From assembly GCA_934096275.1 (NCBI GenBank), contig CAKOLK010000008.1:1-39704 (forward strand): a stretch of DNA of 39,704 nucleotides, given 5' to 3'. A model generated the notes under the pieces. It was not told the origin of the DNA. It was given only the letters and a program-made list of their open reading frames with translations, and ran no database searches. Shown piece by piece: positions 16,010-24,410 of this stretch. Every line of letters starts with the position of its first letter. Position 1 is the first letter of the stretch. The position numbers were made by a program, and so were the translations under genes. This DNA comes from an uncultured Bacilli bacterium. Its GTDB lineage: Bacteria; Bacillota_I; Bacilli_A; RF39; UBA660.

Positions 16010-17167
16010 ATGAGTAGAATTGATGGAAATAAATATTTAGATATTCTAGATAGCATCGAAGACTGTCTAGATTGGTATTTTGACAATGATATGCCAAGTA
16101 CTAGATACAAATTATTTTTAAGTAATAGTGATAGAATAGAAATAGATTTCGGAGACAGAGCATTACCTCACTTACTAGGAATAGACATAAACTTTTTAAG
16201 AAGTACAGGTCAATACATTGGTAGCGCTGCTTCAATACTTGATGATGTCTTAAAAAATCCAAACTTCTTATTTTCACGTATGAAAGATGGACATATAAAA
16301 GAAGACCAAGTATTTTCAAAACACATTGATAAAAAACTTTCAAACTTTAAAAATATATGTAATCTAAATGTTTTTAATATTGAATTCATTGTAAAATATG
16401 AAAGCGAAAAATCATATATAACCGGAGAAGAAAAACTTGAAGGAAACTACTATATAGCAACAAAAGATAAACTAAACAAAGATAAAATAAGTATTATTGG
16501 ATTAAAATGTAATAAAAATGGCCTATACCAACCAATGACTAATATGCAATTCGAAGAACACACTGATGAATATAGAAAATTCTTAAATAAAGTACTAAAA
16601 GGACAAACTATCACCATTACTCAAACACTTGTAAAAAATGTTATTAATGAAAATGGCAACTTATTACAAAACAAATACTTTTATGATTCAAATCAAAAAA
16701 TAGGTAAAATTAAAACCATTAAAAGATATGCTGAAGAATATAAAGCAACTGTAAACGTAAGTGATGATTGTATATTCTACATAGAAAAAGTTCAAAATCT
16801 TTATGATGATAAAAATAAAGCCATAGAAATAATTAAAGAAATAACAGAAAAAATTGGTTCAAATAGCATGATTGATGCAGTAGAATTAGAAACAAAACAT
16901 GGTGATATACCAAATTATTTATTAAAACTTATTGGTACTCATAACGATTCTTTATCAAAGAAAGATAGTGATAATAAAGGTACTGAATCATATACAGATC
17001 TAATAACAAGTCTTAAGAATGCTAAAGCGGATATAGAAAAGAAAGATAATCTAATTAGAAAACTAGATGATAATAATAAAGAACTAATTGATAGAAGCCA
17101 AACTCTTGAAGAAGAAAACAATGAATTAAAAGATAAAGTAGAAAAGATTAGATCAATAGTAAAATAG
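16010..17167 (+). CDS. Unknown protein, possible PBECR-type nuclease domain plus coiled coil
   Basis: A 385-residue soluble protein, one of few plus-strand genes here. The N-terminal ~200 residues (LFLSNSDRIEIDFGDRALPHLLGI, then a long helix and EGNYYIATKD) recall the PBECR4-like nuclease-fold domains of mobile elements, in which an HLLGI motif is typical. This is a tentative resemblance, not a firm match. Residues about 325-385 form a charged coiled coil. AAAGGGGG precedes the ATG and a perfect promoter lies upstream, suggesting high expression. It is alone in its transcription unit, with a terminator directly after it. Confidence 0.6.
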   Translation: MSRIDGNKYLDILDSIEDCLDWYFDNDMPSTRYKLFLSNSDRIEIDFGDRALPHLLGIDINFLRSTGQYIGSAASILDDVLKNPNFLFSRMKDGHIKEDQVFSKHIDKKLSNFKNICNLNVFNIEFIVKYESEKSYITGEEKLEGNYYIATKDKLNKDKISIIGLKCNKNGLYQPMTNMQFEEHTDEYRKFLNKVLKGQTITITQTLVKNVINENGNLLQNKYFYDSNQKIGKIKTIKRYAEEYKATVNVSDDCIFYIEKVQNLYDDKNKAIEIIKEITEKIGSNSMIDAVELETKHGDIPNYLLKLIGTHNDSLSKKDSDNKGTESYTDLITSLKNAKADIEKKDNLIRKLDDNNKELIDRSQTLEEENNELKDKVEKIRSIVK

Positions 17168-17188
17168 GACAAATTGCCCTATTTTTTA
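17163..17188 (+). terminator. Terminator after the 16010 gene
   Basis: AATAGG and CCTATT form a short stem around ACAAATTGC, followed by a T-rich run on the plus strand. The same structure sits between the convergent 3' ends of this gene and the FtsW-type gene and may serve both. Confidence 0.75.
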
Positions 17189-17191
17189 TTT

Positions 17192-18280
17192 TTAACTACC
17201 CTTTTTACTAACACTTAAAATAAGTCCAATGCTTAGCATACTAATAAGTAAACTAGATCCTCCATAAGATAGAAATGGTAATGTTACTCCAGTAACAGGA
17301 ATTAAACCTACAACTACACAAAGATTTAATATTGCTTGAAATATTATTTGAAAAGTAAGACCAAATATTAAGTATTTTTTAAACAAATTTTCCTCTTTTA
17401 ATGCTAATTTTATACCACAATAAGCAATTATAAAAAACATTAATACCACAAATAAAGCACCTATTACTCCAAACTCCTCACAAATAATAGAAAATATAAA
17501 ATCAGTCTGAGGCTCTGGTAAATAAAAATGCTTTTGTCTAGAGTTTAAGAAACCAAAACCTAAAAGTCCTCCTGGTCCAATTGCATATAAGCTTTGTATT
17601 ATTTGAAAACCACTTCCTAACGGATCATTCCAAGGATTCAAAAACGACGTAATTCTAGACATTCTATACGGTGCAATTATAATTAAACCTATTGAACCCA
17701 CTACTCCAATTGCAAAAAGAATATAAAAATACTTCATATTAACTCCTGCAACAAAAAGTAACACAACAATTGCCATAACAAGAATTACACCAGTACCAAA
17801 ATCTGGTTGTAACATAATAAGACCAAATACTAACATAACAAGCATTAAAACTGGAAGTACTGGTTTAATACCTTTATATACTTTATTAGTATTACTAAGA
17901 TATTTTGATACCCATAAAATCATTGCAAGTTTTACTGCCTCACTAGGTTGAATACCAAAAGATCCTATTCCAAACCAACTACGTGAACCATTTCTTACTA
18001 CTCCAATTCCTGGTATTAAAACAAGAACCAATAATAAAAGACAAATAATTAAAAATAGATTTGCCTTTTTATAATAAACTTTATAATCAATCTTAGTAAC
18101 AAAATAAATAAGAAAGATACCAAGTACAAAGAATAATAATTGTTGTTTAACATACTTAAAACTATCATTAAACTTATAATCAGCCCATATATAAGAAGCA
18201 GAATATATCATTATTATTCCAAATATTACTAAGGCAATACTAGCTATAAAAAGCAAAGTTCTATATCTTTTTTGCAACAT
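17192..18280 (-). CDS. ftsW: SEDS peptidoglycan polymerase, FtsW/RodA family
   Basis: A polytopic glycosyltransferase that polymerises lipid II together with a class B PBP. The sequence has about ten hydrophobic helices. It contains the family signatures GSRSWFGIGSFGIQPSE, LLQPDFGTG, SRITSFLNPWNDPLGSGFQIIQSLYAIGPGG and GVTLPFLSYGGSSLL. Close similarity to FtsW/SpoVE rather than RodA is suggested by SRSWFGIG and the Pro-rich ending, but the paralogues cannot be separated with certainty. AGGTGAT lies close before the ATG at 18280. It stands apart from the dcw operon in this genome. Confidence 0.9.
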   Translation of the reverse strand: MLQKRYRTLLFIASIALVIFGIIMIYSASYIWADYKFNDSFKYVKQQLLFFVLGIFLIYFVTKIDYKVYYKKANLFLIICLLLLVLVLIPGIGVVRNGSRSWFGIGSFGIQPSEAVKLAMILWVSKYLSNTNKVYKGIKPVLPVLMLVMLVFGLIMLQPDFGTGVILVMAIVVLLFVAGVNMKYFYILFAIGVVGSIGLIIIAPYRMSRITSFLNPWNDPLGSGFQIIQSLYAIGPGGLLGFGFLNSRQKHFYLPEPQTDFIFSIICEEFGVIGALFVVLMFFIIAYCGIKLALKEENLFKKYLIFGLTFQIIFQAILNLCVVVGLIPVTGVTLPFLSYGGSSLLISMLSIGLILSVSKKGS

Positions 18281-18319
18281 AATCACCTAGTAAAATTATA
18301 TATTAAAAACTAAAAATTA

Positions 18320-19897
18320 TTACAATGGTTTATACTTACTAGCAATAGCTTCAAATACTAAAATACCATCCATCGCAGAAGTCGTAATTCCACCAGAATA
18401 CCCTGCACCCTCTCCAGCAGGATAAATACCTGAAATATTTGATTGATATTCTTCATCTCTATTCATCTTAATTGAAGACGAAGTACGTGATTCTACTCCC
18501 AATAAAAGTACATCATCATTAGAAAAACCAGGTATTTTTTTATTAAAATACTCCATTCCTGATATAAAGTTTCTACTTATAAAGTCTGGAAATATACCTC
18601 TTAAATTAGCATATGAATAACTACCCTTTATAACAGAATCATTAACTTTATAATTACCTTTATATACATTATCCTTAAAATCTATATACCTTTGTATTGG
18701 AATAGAGCCATTACCTATTTTATATGCTTTTTCTTCTAATGATTGTTGAAATCTTAGCCCATCAAATAATTTACTACCATAATCTTTTTCACTAACGCTT
18801 ACAACAATTGCTGAATTAGCAACACCACTATCTCTTTTGTAATTACTCATTCCGTTTATAACTAATCTATTATCTTCAGATGAAGAATTAACTACATATC
18901 CACCAGGACACATACAAAATGAATATACTCCATGATTGTCTTTAGTTACATGAGTAAGTTTATAAGATGCAGGTTCAAGAAATGATGAGTAATCTTTGTA
19001 CTGGTTTTTATTGATTAGTTCTTGATCATGCATTACTCTAAGGCCTACTGCAAATGGTTTATTAGACATTTTTATTCCTTTGTTATGAAGCATTTTTATA
19101 GTATCAGTGGCACTATGACCGATTGCAAGAACTAAAATGGAACAAGGTATTATTTCATTATCATTAACAGTAATACTATTAAGTTTATCAGAGGAAATAT
19201 TAATATCAGTAAGCTTAGTACTGAATCTAAACTCTCCACCCATTTCTATTATTTTATTTCTCATATTAACTACTACATTTCTAAGTAAATCAGTACCAAT
19301 ATGAGGATTTTTTATATATGTAATTTCTTCTGGGGCATTGTTTTCCACAAATATTTTAAACACTTCACTCATAAGATTTCTTTTATCTTTTACTAAAGTA
19401 TTAAGTTTTCCATCAGAAAATGTACCTGCTCCTCCTTCACCGAATAAAACATTAGATTCTTTATTTAAAATACCAGTATTCCAAAACTTCTCAACTGATG
19501 ATACTCTATCAAATGTTTTTTCTCCTCTTTCAATAATGAGAGGTTTATATCCATATTGTGCTAGTTTATAAGCACAAAATAGTCCACATGGACCTGAGCC
19601 CACTACTACAATTTTATTATTTATTTTAGAAGTTCCTATATTAGAAAAAGTGTAAGAAACATCATCATAGTGTAAAATGTTATTTGAATATTTGATTGAA
19701 TCATAGGATGATAATTCTACTAAGACTTCAAATATATAATAAATTATGGACTTATCTCTTGCATCAATTGATCTTTTATTAATCTTAAAACTAATAATAT
19801 CAGAAGATTTAACTCCTAGTATTTTTAAAACTTTGTTATATAAAAGATCGTAATTATATTTTTTAACATCTATTTTTATTTGTCTTACTTTAATCAT
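18320..19897 (-). CDS. FAD-dependent dehydrogenase, COG2509 type
   Basis: A flavoprotein of 525 residues with unknown substrate. After an N-terminal ~95-residue region typical of this family comes a Rossmann FAD motif, GSGPCGLFCAYKLAQYG, ending in an acidic residue in IIERGE. Later motifs FGEGGAGTFSDGKLNT, GHSATDT, CMCPGGYVVNSSS and GEGAGYSGGITTSAMDG are characteristic. It overlaps the downstream end of the next flavoprotein gene by eight bases, so both are probably co-translated. Confidence 0.85.
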   Translation of the reverse strand: MIKVRQIKIDVKKYNYDLLYNKVLKILGVKSSDIISFKINKRSIDARDKSIIYYIFEVLVELSSYDSIKYSNNILHYDDVSYTFSNIGTSKINNKIVVVGSGPCGLFCAYKLAQYGYKPLIIERGEKTFDRVSSVEKFWNTGILNKESNVLFGEGGAGTFSDGKLNTLVKDKRNLMSEVFKIFVENNAPEEITYIKNPHIGTDLLRNVVVNMRNKIIEMGGEFRFSTKLTDINISSDKLNSITVNDNEIIPCSILVLAIGHSATDTIKMLHNKGIKMSNKPFAVGLRVMHDQELINKNQYKDYSSFLEPASYKLTHVTKDNHGVYSFCMCPGGYVVNSSSEDNRLVINGMSNYKRDSGVANSAIVVSVSEKDYGSKLFDGLRFQQSLEEKAYKIGNGSIPIQRYIDFKDNVYKGNYKVNDSVIKGSYSYANLRGIFPDFISRNFISGMEYFNKKIPGFSNDDVLLLGVESRTSSSIKMNRDEEYQSNISGIYPAGEGAGYSGGITTSAMDGILVFEAIASKYKPL

Positions 19898-21098
19898 TTT
19901 TGCCTCCTGCTAGTCCTGCTAAAAGTCCTGTTATAAAAGCAAAGCCTAAATTATATCCTCCACATATACCACATACATCAAGGATTTCTCCAGTAATATA
20001 AAGGTTTTTTATTTTTAAGGATTCCATGGTATTGGTATTAATTTCATTAAGATTAATGCCACCATTGCATACTTGTGCTCTAGAAAAATCTTTTGAAGAA
20101 GTGATTTCTAATTTAAATGAAGTTAAATTAGAAATAATATTGTCTATTTCATTTGAGTTAAGTTCATTTACTATTTTATCTTTGGATATATTGGTAACGT
20201 ATAAAATAGTATCAACTAGTTTTTCATTTAAGATAGTGACTAAAAACTCATATATAGTCCTATCACTAAGTAATTTTTTTCTAGTATTAAACCATTTATA
20301 ATAATCATTTTTTATAAATGGTATAAAATTAATGCTTACAAAGACGTTTTTCTTTTGATATAGCATTTTATTTATAAAACCACTCAAATTAAAAACACAT
20401 ATTCCACTTATACCGTAATCAGTAAGTTGTATCTCACCAGATTCTTTTAAAATAGTTTTATCAAGTAAACTAATTTCACAATTGCATCTTACTCCATTCC
20501 AAAGTTTAAAGTAATTGCCTTTTCCAATAAGGGGTACAAGGCTTGGTAAAAGAGGTGTTATACTATGATACTTCTTAACTAAATCATATGAATTAGTACT
20601 TTTAACATAGGCACAAGAACCTGTTGATAAAATTACTTTATCATATTTTTTATATTCATTATTAATACAAATATAAAAGCAATTTTCATTATCATTGTAT
20701 AAAATATCGGTAACAAAACTATTAGTAAAAACATTAATACCTTTAGAATAAACTTCATCTATTAATGATAATCTAATACTATTTGCTTTATAAGAACTGG
20801 GATAATAGTATCCATTTTTAATACTAGAAATTATTCCAATTGAGGAAAAAAAAGTTAGTATTTCATCTTTCATATTATTGTTTATAATGTTACTAAGGTC
20901 ATAGTTATTAAAACTATAGAACTTATCAGTAGTAAAATCTTCATTAAAATAGTTACATCTTCCATTACCTGTTACTAGTATTTTCTTACCTATTTCATCG
21001 TTTTTTTCATATAGGTCAACAATTGTATTATTGTTTTTGGCATAAATGCTTGCAACAAGACCAGATGCTCCGCCCCCTATTACTGCTATTTTTATCAT
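19890..21098 (-). CDS. HI0933/BaiN-like flavoprotein
   Basis: A 402-residue FAD-dependent oxidoreductase of the HI0933/YtfP/BaiN family. The dinucleotide motif GGGASGLVASIYA lies at the N-terminus, followed by GKKILVTGNGRCN, the family signature. The C-terminal part carries CNGGINLNEI and GGYNLGFAFITGLLAG. The substrate is unknown; BaiN relatives act in bile-acid dehydroxylation, but the family is broad and no such role can be inferred. GGAGGTG precedes the ATG. The gene starts a two-gene flavoprotein operon. Confidence 0.88.
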   Translation of the reverse strand: MIKIAVIGGGASGLVASIYAKNNNTIVDLYEKNDEIGKKILVTGNGRCNYFNEDFTTDKFYSFNNYDLSNIINNNMKDEILTFFSSIGIISSIKNGYYYPSSYKANSIRLSLIDEVYSKGINVFTNSFVTDILYNDNENCFYICINNEYKKYDKVILSTGSCAYVKSTNSYDLVKKYHSITPLLPSLVPLIGKGNYFKLWNGVRCNCEISLLDKTILKESGEIQLTDYGISGICVFNLSGFINKMLYQKKNVFVSINFIPFIKNDYYKWFNTRKKLLSDRTIYEFLVTILNEKLVDTILYVTNISKDKIVNELNSNEIDNIISNLTSFKLEITSSKDFSRAQVCNGGINLNEINTNTMESLKIKNLYITGEILDVCGICGGYNLGFAFITGLLAGLAGGKND

Positions 21099-21160
21099 AG
21101 GACACCTCCAAAACTAAACTAAATATATCAAAAAGAACAAATGAAGTCAAGCAAAAATCT

Positions 21161-21190
21161 TTGACATGTCTTAACTTAATATGTTATAAT
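21161..21190 (+). promoter_or_regulatory. Consensus promoter of small RNA copy 1
   Basis: TTGACA (21161-21166), 18 bases, TATAAT (21185-21190). Confidence 0.75.
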
Positions 21191-21196
21191 TAAGTT

Positions 21197-21245
21197 GCAA
21201 ATGAGGTGTTGTTCGGCATTGGCTGGATGGCATCTCATTTGTATT
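21197..21245 (+). ncRNA. Small RNA copy 1, about 45-50 nt
   Basis: Begins about seven bases after a consensus promoter. AAATGAGGTG (21199-21208) pairs with CATCTCATTT (21231-21240), one G/U pair, around a 22-base loop: TTGTTCGGCATTGGCTGGAT then GG. Only a short T run follows, so termination may be leaky. It differs from copy 2 (21344-21392) at only four loop or stem positions. No open reading frame of meaningful length. Confidence 0.6.
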
Positions 21246-21307
21246 ACATGTATAAAATAATATATTTAGCATATAATAACTATGGATATATTCAGTTTAA
21301 TATATCT

Positions 21308-21337
21308 TTGACATATTATAACTTTATATGTTATAAT
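21308..21337 (+). promoter_or_regulatory. Consensus promoter of small RNA copy 2
   Basis: TTGACA (21308-21313), 18 bases, TATAAT (21332-21337): the same spacing as copy 1, and similar sequence between the hexamers. Confidence 0.75.
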
Positions 21338-21341
21338 TAGT

Positions 21342-21914
21342 TTATAAATGAGATGTTGTTCGGCGTTTGCTGGATGGCATCTCATTTTTTTCATATACTA
21401 ATATTATTTCATCATTGCCAATTACCATTATTTTTTTTATCCAATTTCTTTGCTCATCATTAAAAATATGATTCAATTGACTTTTCACCTCTTTCAAAGA
21501 TAAGGTTTGATTTCTGATATCAAATACAAAATTATGACTCTGTTTACGTTTTCCTTTTATCATGTTATCAAGAGTTCTTTTTGAACTACCCTCAACTGTT
21601 TTCAAATCCCATTTTTCATATTTTGTTTCATTTGGCCTTAACCACTTAAAATCGCACGTTGAGACTCCATCTACCACATTAACTATTGGTTGCATTTGTA
21701 GTTTTCCTCCAAAAGTATTTCTAAGTATTTTCATACATTTCATTGTCTCACTATAATCCTTACTTTTCTTATCAAAATAAACACCATTCTTTTTATTATC
21801 AACTACATAGAAGATACCATTATCATCCACATATCCCTTAGCATGTGTGATATTATGACTTCTTGGTTTTTTATTTTTTAACCATTCATCAGTTACATTA
21901 GTATAGTTATCCAT
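21342..21914 (-). CDS. Orphan CdiA-CT-like nuclease (toxin-type domain)
   Basis: A 190-residue protein whose core resembles the CdiA C-terminal tRNase-type domain also found on phage minor head proteins. Seen here are GGKLQMQP near 69-76, D88, KWDLKT at 101-106, GSSKRTLDNMIK at 109-120, KQS at 124-126 and FDI at 131-133, spaced as in that family. The DxK motif is the likely metal or catalytic site. It is not fused to a delivery domain or signal peptide, and no immunity gene is adjacent. The last ~15 codons (residues 176-190) are encoded by the antisense strand of small RNA copy 2. GAGGTGAT precedes the ATG. Nuclease activity is inferred. Confidence 0.65.
   Translation of the reverse strand: MDNYTNVTDEWLKNKKPRSHNITHAKGYVDDNGIFYVVDNKKNGVYFDKKSKDYSETMKCMKILRNTFGGKLQMQPIVNVVDGVSTCDFKWLRPNETKYEKWDLKTVEGSSKRTLDNMIKGKRKQSHNFVFDIRNQTLSLKEVKSQLNHIFNDEQRNWIKKIMVIGNDEIILVYEKNEMPSSKRRTTSHL
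21344..21392 (+). ncRNA. Small RNA copy 2, antisense to the nuclease gene 3' end
   Basis: AAATGAGATG (21346-21355) pairs perfectly with CATCTCATTT (21378-21387) around a 22-base loop, and seven or more T follow, a proper terminator. The RNA lies entirely within the last codons of the convergent nuclease gene, so its whole length is complementary to that mRNA. Copy 1 would be nearly complementary to the same site. Confidence 0.65.
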
Positions 21915-22028
21915 TTAATCACCTCATATATATACAACGCATATAAATGGGTAATTCCTAACTTTTTTATTAATTTTACACTTATTAACACACAAAGTTG
22001 ACATGTTTTATAATAAATAAAATAGTGT

Positions 22029-22060
22029 AAAAAAAATAAGAGACTACTTATCTCTTATTT
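22029..22060 (-). terminator. Terminator of the pheST operon
   Basis: AAATAAGAGA and TCTCTTATTT form a 10-bp stem on the minus strand, followed by eight T. It overlaps the last codons and stop of pheT. Confidence 0.85.
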
Positions 22061-24410
22061 CACATTTAAACTTAGATGATACTTTATCAATAATTGTTTT
22101 AAATACACTATCAACTTCTTCATCAGTTAAAGTTCTATTTACATCTTGGAATGTAAGAGAATATCCAACTGATTTTTTATTTTTATCTATCTTATCGCCA
22201 ACATAAAGATCAAATACTTTTACACTTGATAATATCTTATTACCATTTTTTCTTATTTCTTTTAAAACATCACTAGATAATATATTCTTATCTAATATAA
22301 AAGCAACATCTTTTGTTATTTCTGGATATTTAGATATTTCTGGGTACTTAATTTTCTTACTTTTCTTAGTGTAAACTACAGATAAATTAATTTCACAAAC
22401 ATAAATATCATCTTTACTCACAACAGGACTAAGCTTACCAATATATCCAATTAAATCATTATCAATATATATACTAGCACTCATTCCTGGATGCATTTCT
22501 TTTTTATCTTTAAGTGGTACGAATCTATATCTCTTATCATATCCAAGATAATTAAGAATATTTTCTACTACTCCTTTTATAACATAGAAATTATTTCTTA
22601 CACCAACACCATCAAAACTATAATCAATATAATTACCAGACATCAATATACCAAGTAATTGTGTTTCTTTATAATTTTTATCATAAACATTACTTATTTC
22701 ATATATATTTATATCCTTAACACCACGTTTATTATTATAATCATAAACATTTAAAAGAGATGGTATTAAACTTTGTCTTACATACATCTTATCATTACTC
22801 ATTGGCATAAGTAACTTAATAGGATCATTTTGAGAAAACATATCTATTTCTTTTTGACCTACTAAAGTATAAGTCTTTACTTCATTTAAAGATAGACTTC
22901 TAAGTCTTTTAGAAATATCTTTTCTAATACCAATATTACCAGTATAAACACCACTTTTAATAGGAAGAACTGGAGTCTTATTTACTAACTTATCATATCC
23001 ATAAAATCTACCAATTTCTTCGATTAAATCTTCTCTTATAGAAACATCCATTCTTCTGTTAGGAATAGTAACAACATAATTATCATTATCAATTTCATAT
23101 TTAAAACCTAACTTATCAAATATACCACTTACAATATCATTAGTAAGTTCTATTCCTAATACTTTATTTATTTTATCAAGAGTAACTTCCGCTACTTTAG
23201 GAGTCTTATCTACGTTGTCATAAATTACTTTATCTTTTAGTACTTTACCACTAGCATACTTTTCTAATAAATAACATGCTCTATCAAGAGCCATACTAGT
23301 ATATTCATAATTAAGACCCTTTTCAAATCTAAGAGAAGCCTCACTTCTTAACCCTAATCTAATCGAAGTATATCTAACATTATAAGGATTAAATATTGCA
23401 CTTTCTATTATAATATTCTTAGTATTTGAATCAATATCAGAATTAAGTCCTCCCATAACACCAGCGATTGCAATTGCTTCTTTTTCATTTGCAATAACTA
23501 TATCAGAATCAATTAGTTCTCTTTCTTCATTATCAAGAGTAATAATGTGTTCATTATTTTTTGCATTTCTAACTATAATTGTATCTCCAACTTTATCCAT
23601 ATCAAAGAAATGAAGAGGTTGTCCATATTCAAGCATTATATAATTAGATATATCTACTACATTATTAATAGAACGCATTCCTACTTGTTCCAATCTATTT
23701 TTTATAAAATCAGGACTTGGTCCAATAACAACATCTTTTACTATTTTAGTTTGATACATACTACAAAGAGGAGTATCTACTTCTAGTTTTAATTTATTAT
23801 TAATACTTTCATCTATTTCATTATAATTTGTATCAGGTAAACTAACTTGTCTTTCTAAAACACATGAAGCTTCATATGCAAAACCTAAGTGAGATAGGCA
23901 ATCATTTCTATTTGGATTAAGATCCAAAGTATAAATAGTATCATCAACACCAAGATACTTACAAGCATCATCTCCCACGATTGCATCATCAGGTAATATG
24001 TGAATACCATCATCATAAGTAAGTTCCTTATCTGCAAGACCAAGTTCATATAAAGCACATATCATTCCACATGATTTTACTCCAAGTAAACTTCTTTCTT
24101 CAATTAGAAAGTCGCCAGGAAGAACAGCACCAGGTAATGACACAATAACCTTAATTCCTTTAGATACGTTATCAGCGCCACATATTATTTGTTGAACTCT
24201 ATCACCAACATTAACTTGACATATATTTAAATGATCAGAACCAGGATGACGTTCACATTCAACAATTTGTCCTACAACTAAATTATTAAACTTATATTCT
24301 TTTACTTCTTCAACATTTACCCCAGCATTTGTTATCTTATCAGCAAGTTCTACCTTATCTTGATCATCAACTTTTACATAATCATTTATCCAATTAGTAG
24401 ATATCTTCAT
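22044..24410 (-). CDS. pheT: Phenylalanyl-tRNA synthetase beta subunit
   Basis: The large subunit of the (alpha-beta)2 PheRS. Domains in order are the N-terminal region with the EMAP/tRNA-binding OB fold (VVGQIVECERHPGSDHLNICQVNVG near 46-70), the B3/B4 editing region (SINNVVDISNYIMLEYGQPLHFFD), the B5 domain (about 405-475), the catalytic-like core and the C-terminal ferredoxin-like anticodon-binding domain (YPEITKDVAFILD, SLTFQDVNRTLTDEEV). Its length of 788 is normal. The ATG overlaps the pheS stop by one base (TAATG), so translation is coupled. Control comes from the T-box before pheS. Confidence 0.96.
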   Translation of the reverse strand: MKISTNWINDYVKVDDQDKVELADKITNAGVNVEEVKEYKFNNLVVGQIVECERHPGSDHLNICQVNVGDRVQQIICGADNVSKGIKVIVSLPGAVLPGDFLIEERSLLGVKSCGMICALYELGLADKELTYDDGIHILPDDAIVGDDACKYLGVDDTIYTLDLNPNRNDCLSHLGFAYEASCVLERQVSLPDTNYNEIDESINNKLKLEVDTPLCSMYQTKIVKDVVIGPSPDFIKNRLEQVGMRSINNVVDISNYIMLEYGQPLHFFDMDKVGDTIIVRNAKNNEHIITLDNEERELIDSDIVIANEKEAIAIAGVMGGLNSDIDSNTKNIIIESAIFNPYNVRYTSIRLGLRSEASLRFEKGLNYEYTSMALDRACYLLEKYASGKVLKDKVIYDNVDKTPKVAEVTLDKINKVLGIELTNDIVSGIFDKLGFKYEIDNDNYVVTIPNRRMDVSIREDLIEEIGRFYGYDKLVNKTPVLPIKSGVYTGNIGIRKDISKRLRSLSLNEVKTYTLVGQKEIDMFSQNDPIKLLMPMSNDKMYVRQSLIPSLLNVYDYNNKRGVKDINIYEISNVYDKNYKETQLLGILMSGNYIDYSFDGVGVRNNFYVIKGVVENILNYLGYDKRYRFVPLKDKKEMHPGMSASIYIDNDLIGYIGKLSPVVSKDDIYVCEINLSVVYTKKSKKIKYPEISKYPEITKDVAFILDKNILSSDVLKEIRKNGNKILSSVKVFDLYVGDKIDKNKKSVGYSLTFQDVNRTLTDEEVDSVFKTIIDKVSSKFKCEIRDK

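Noticed and set aside
21161..21914. Type III toxin-antitoxin (ToxIN-like) repeat array
   Set aside because: The repeats have separate promoters and terminators and lie antisense and downstream, not as a sense array before the toxin gene.
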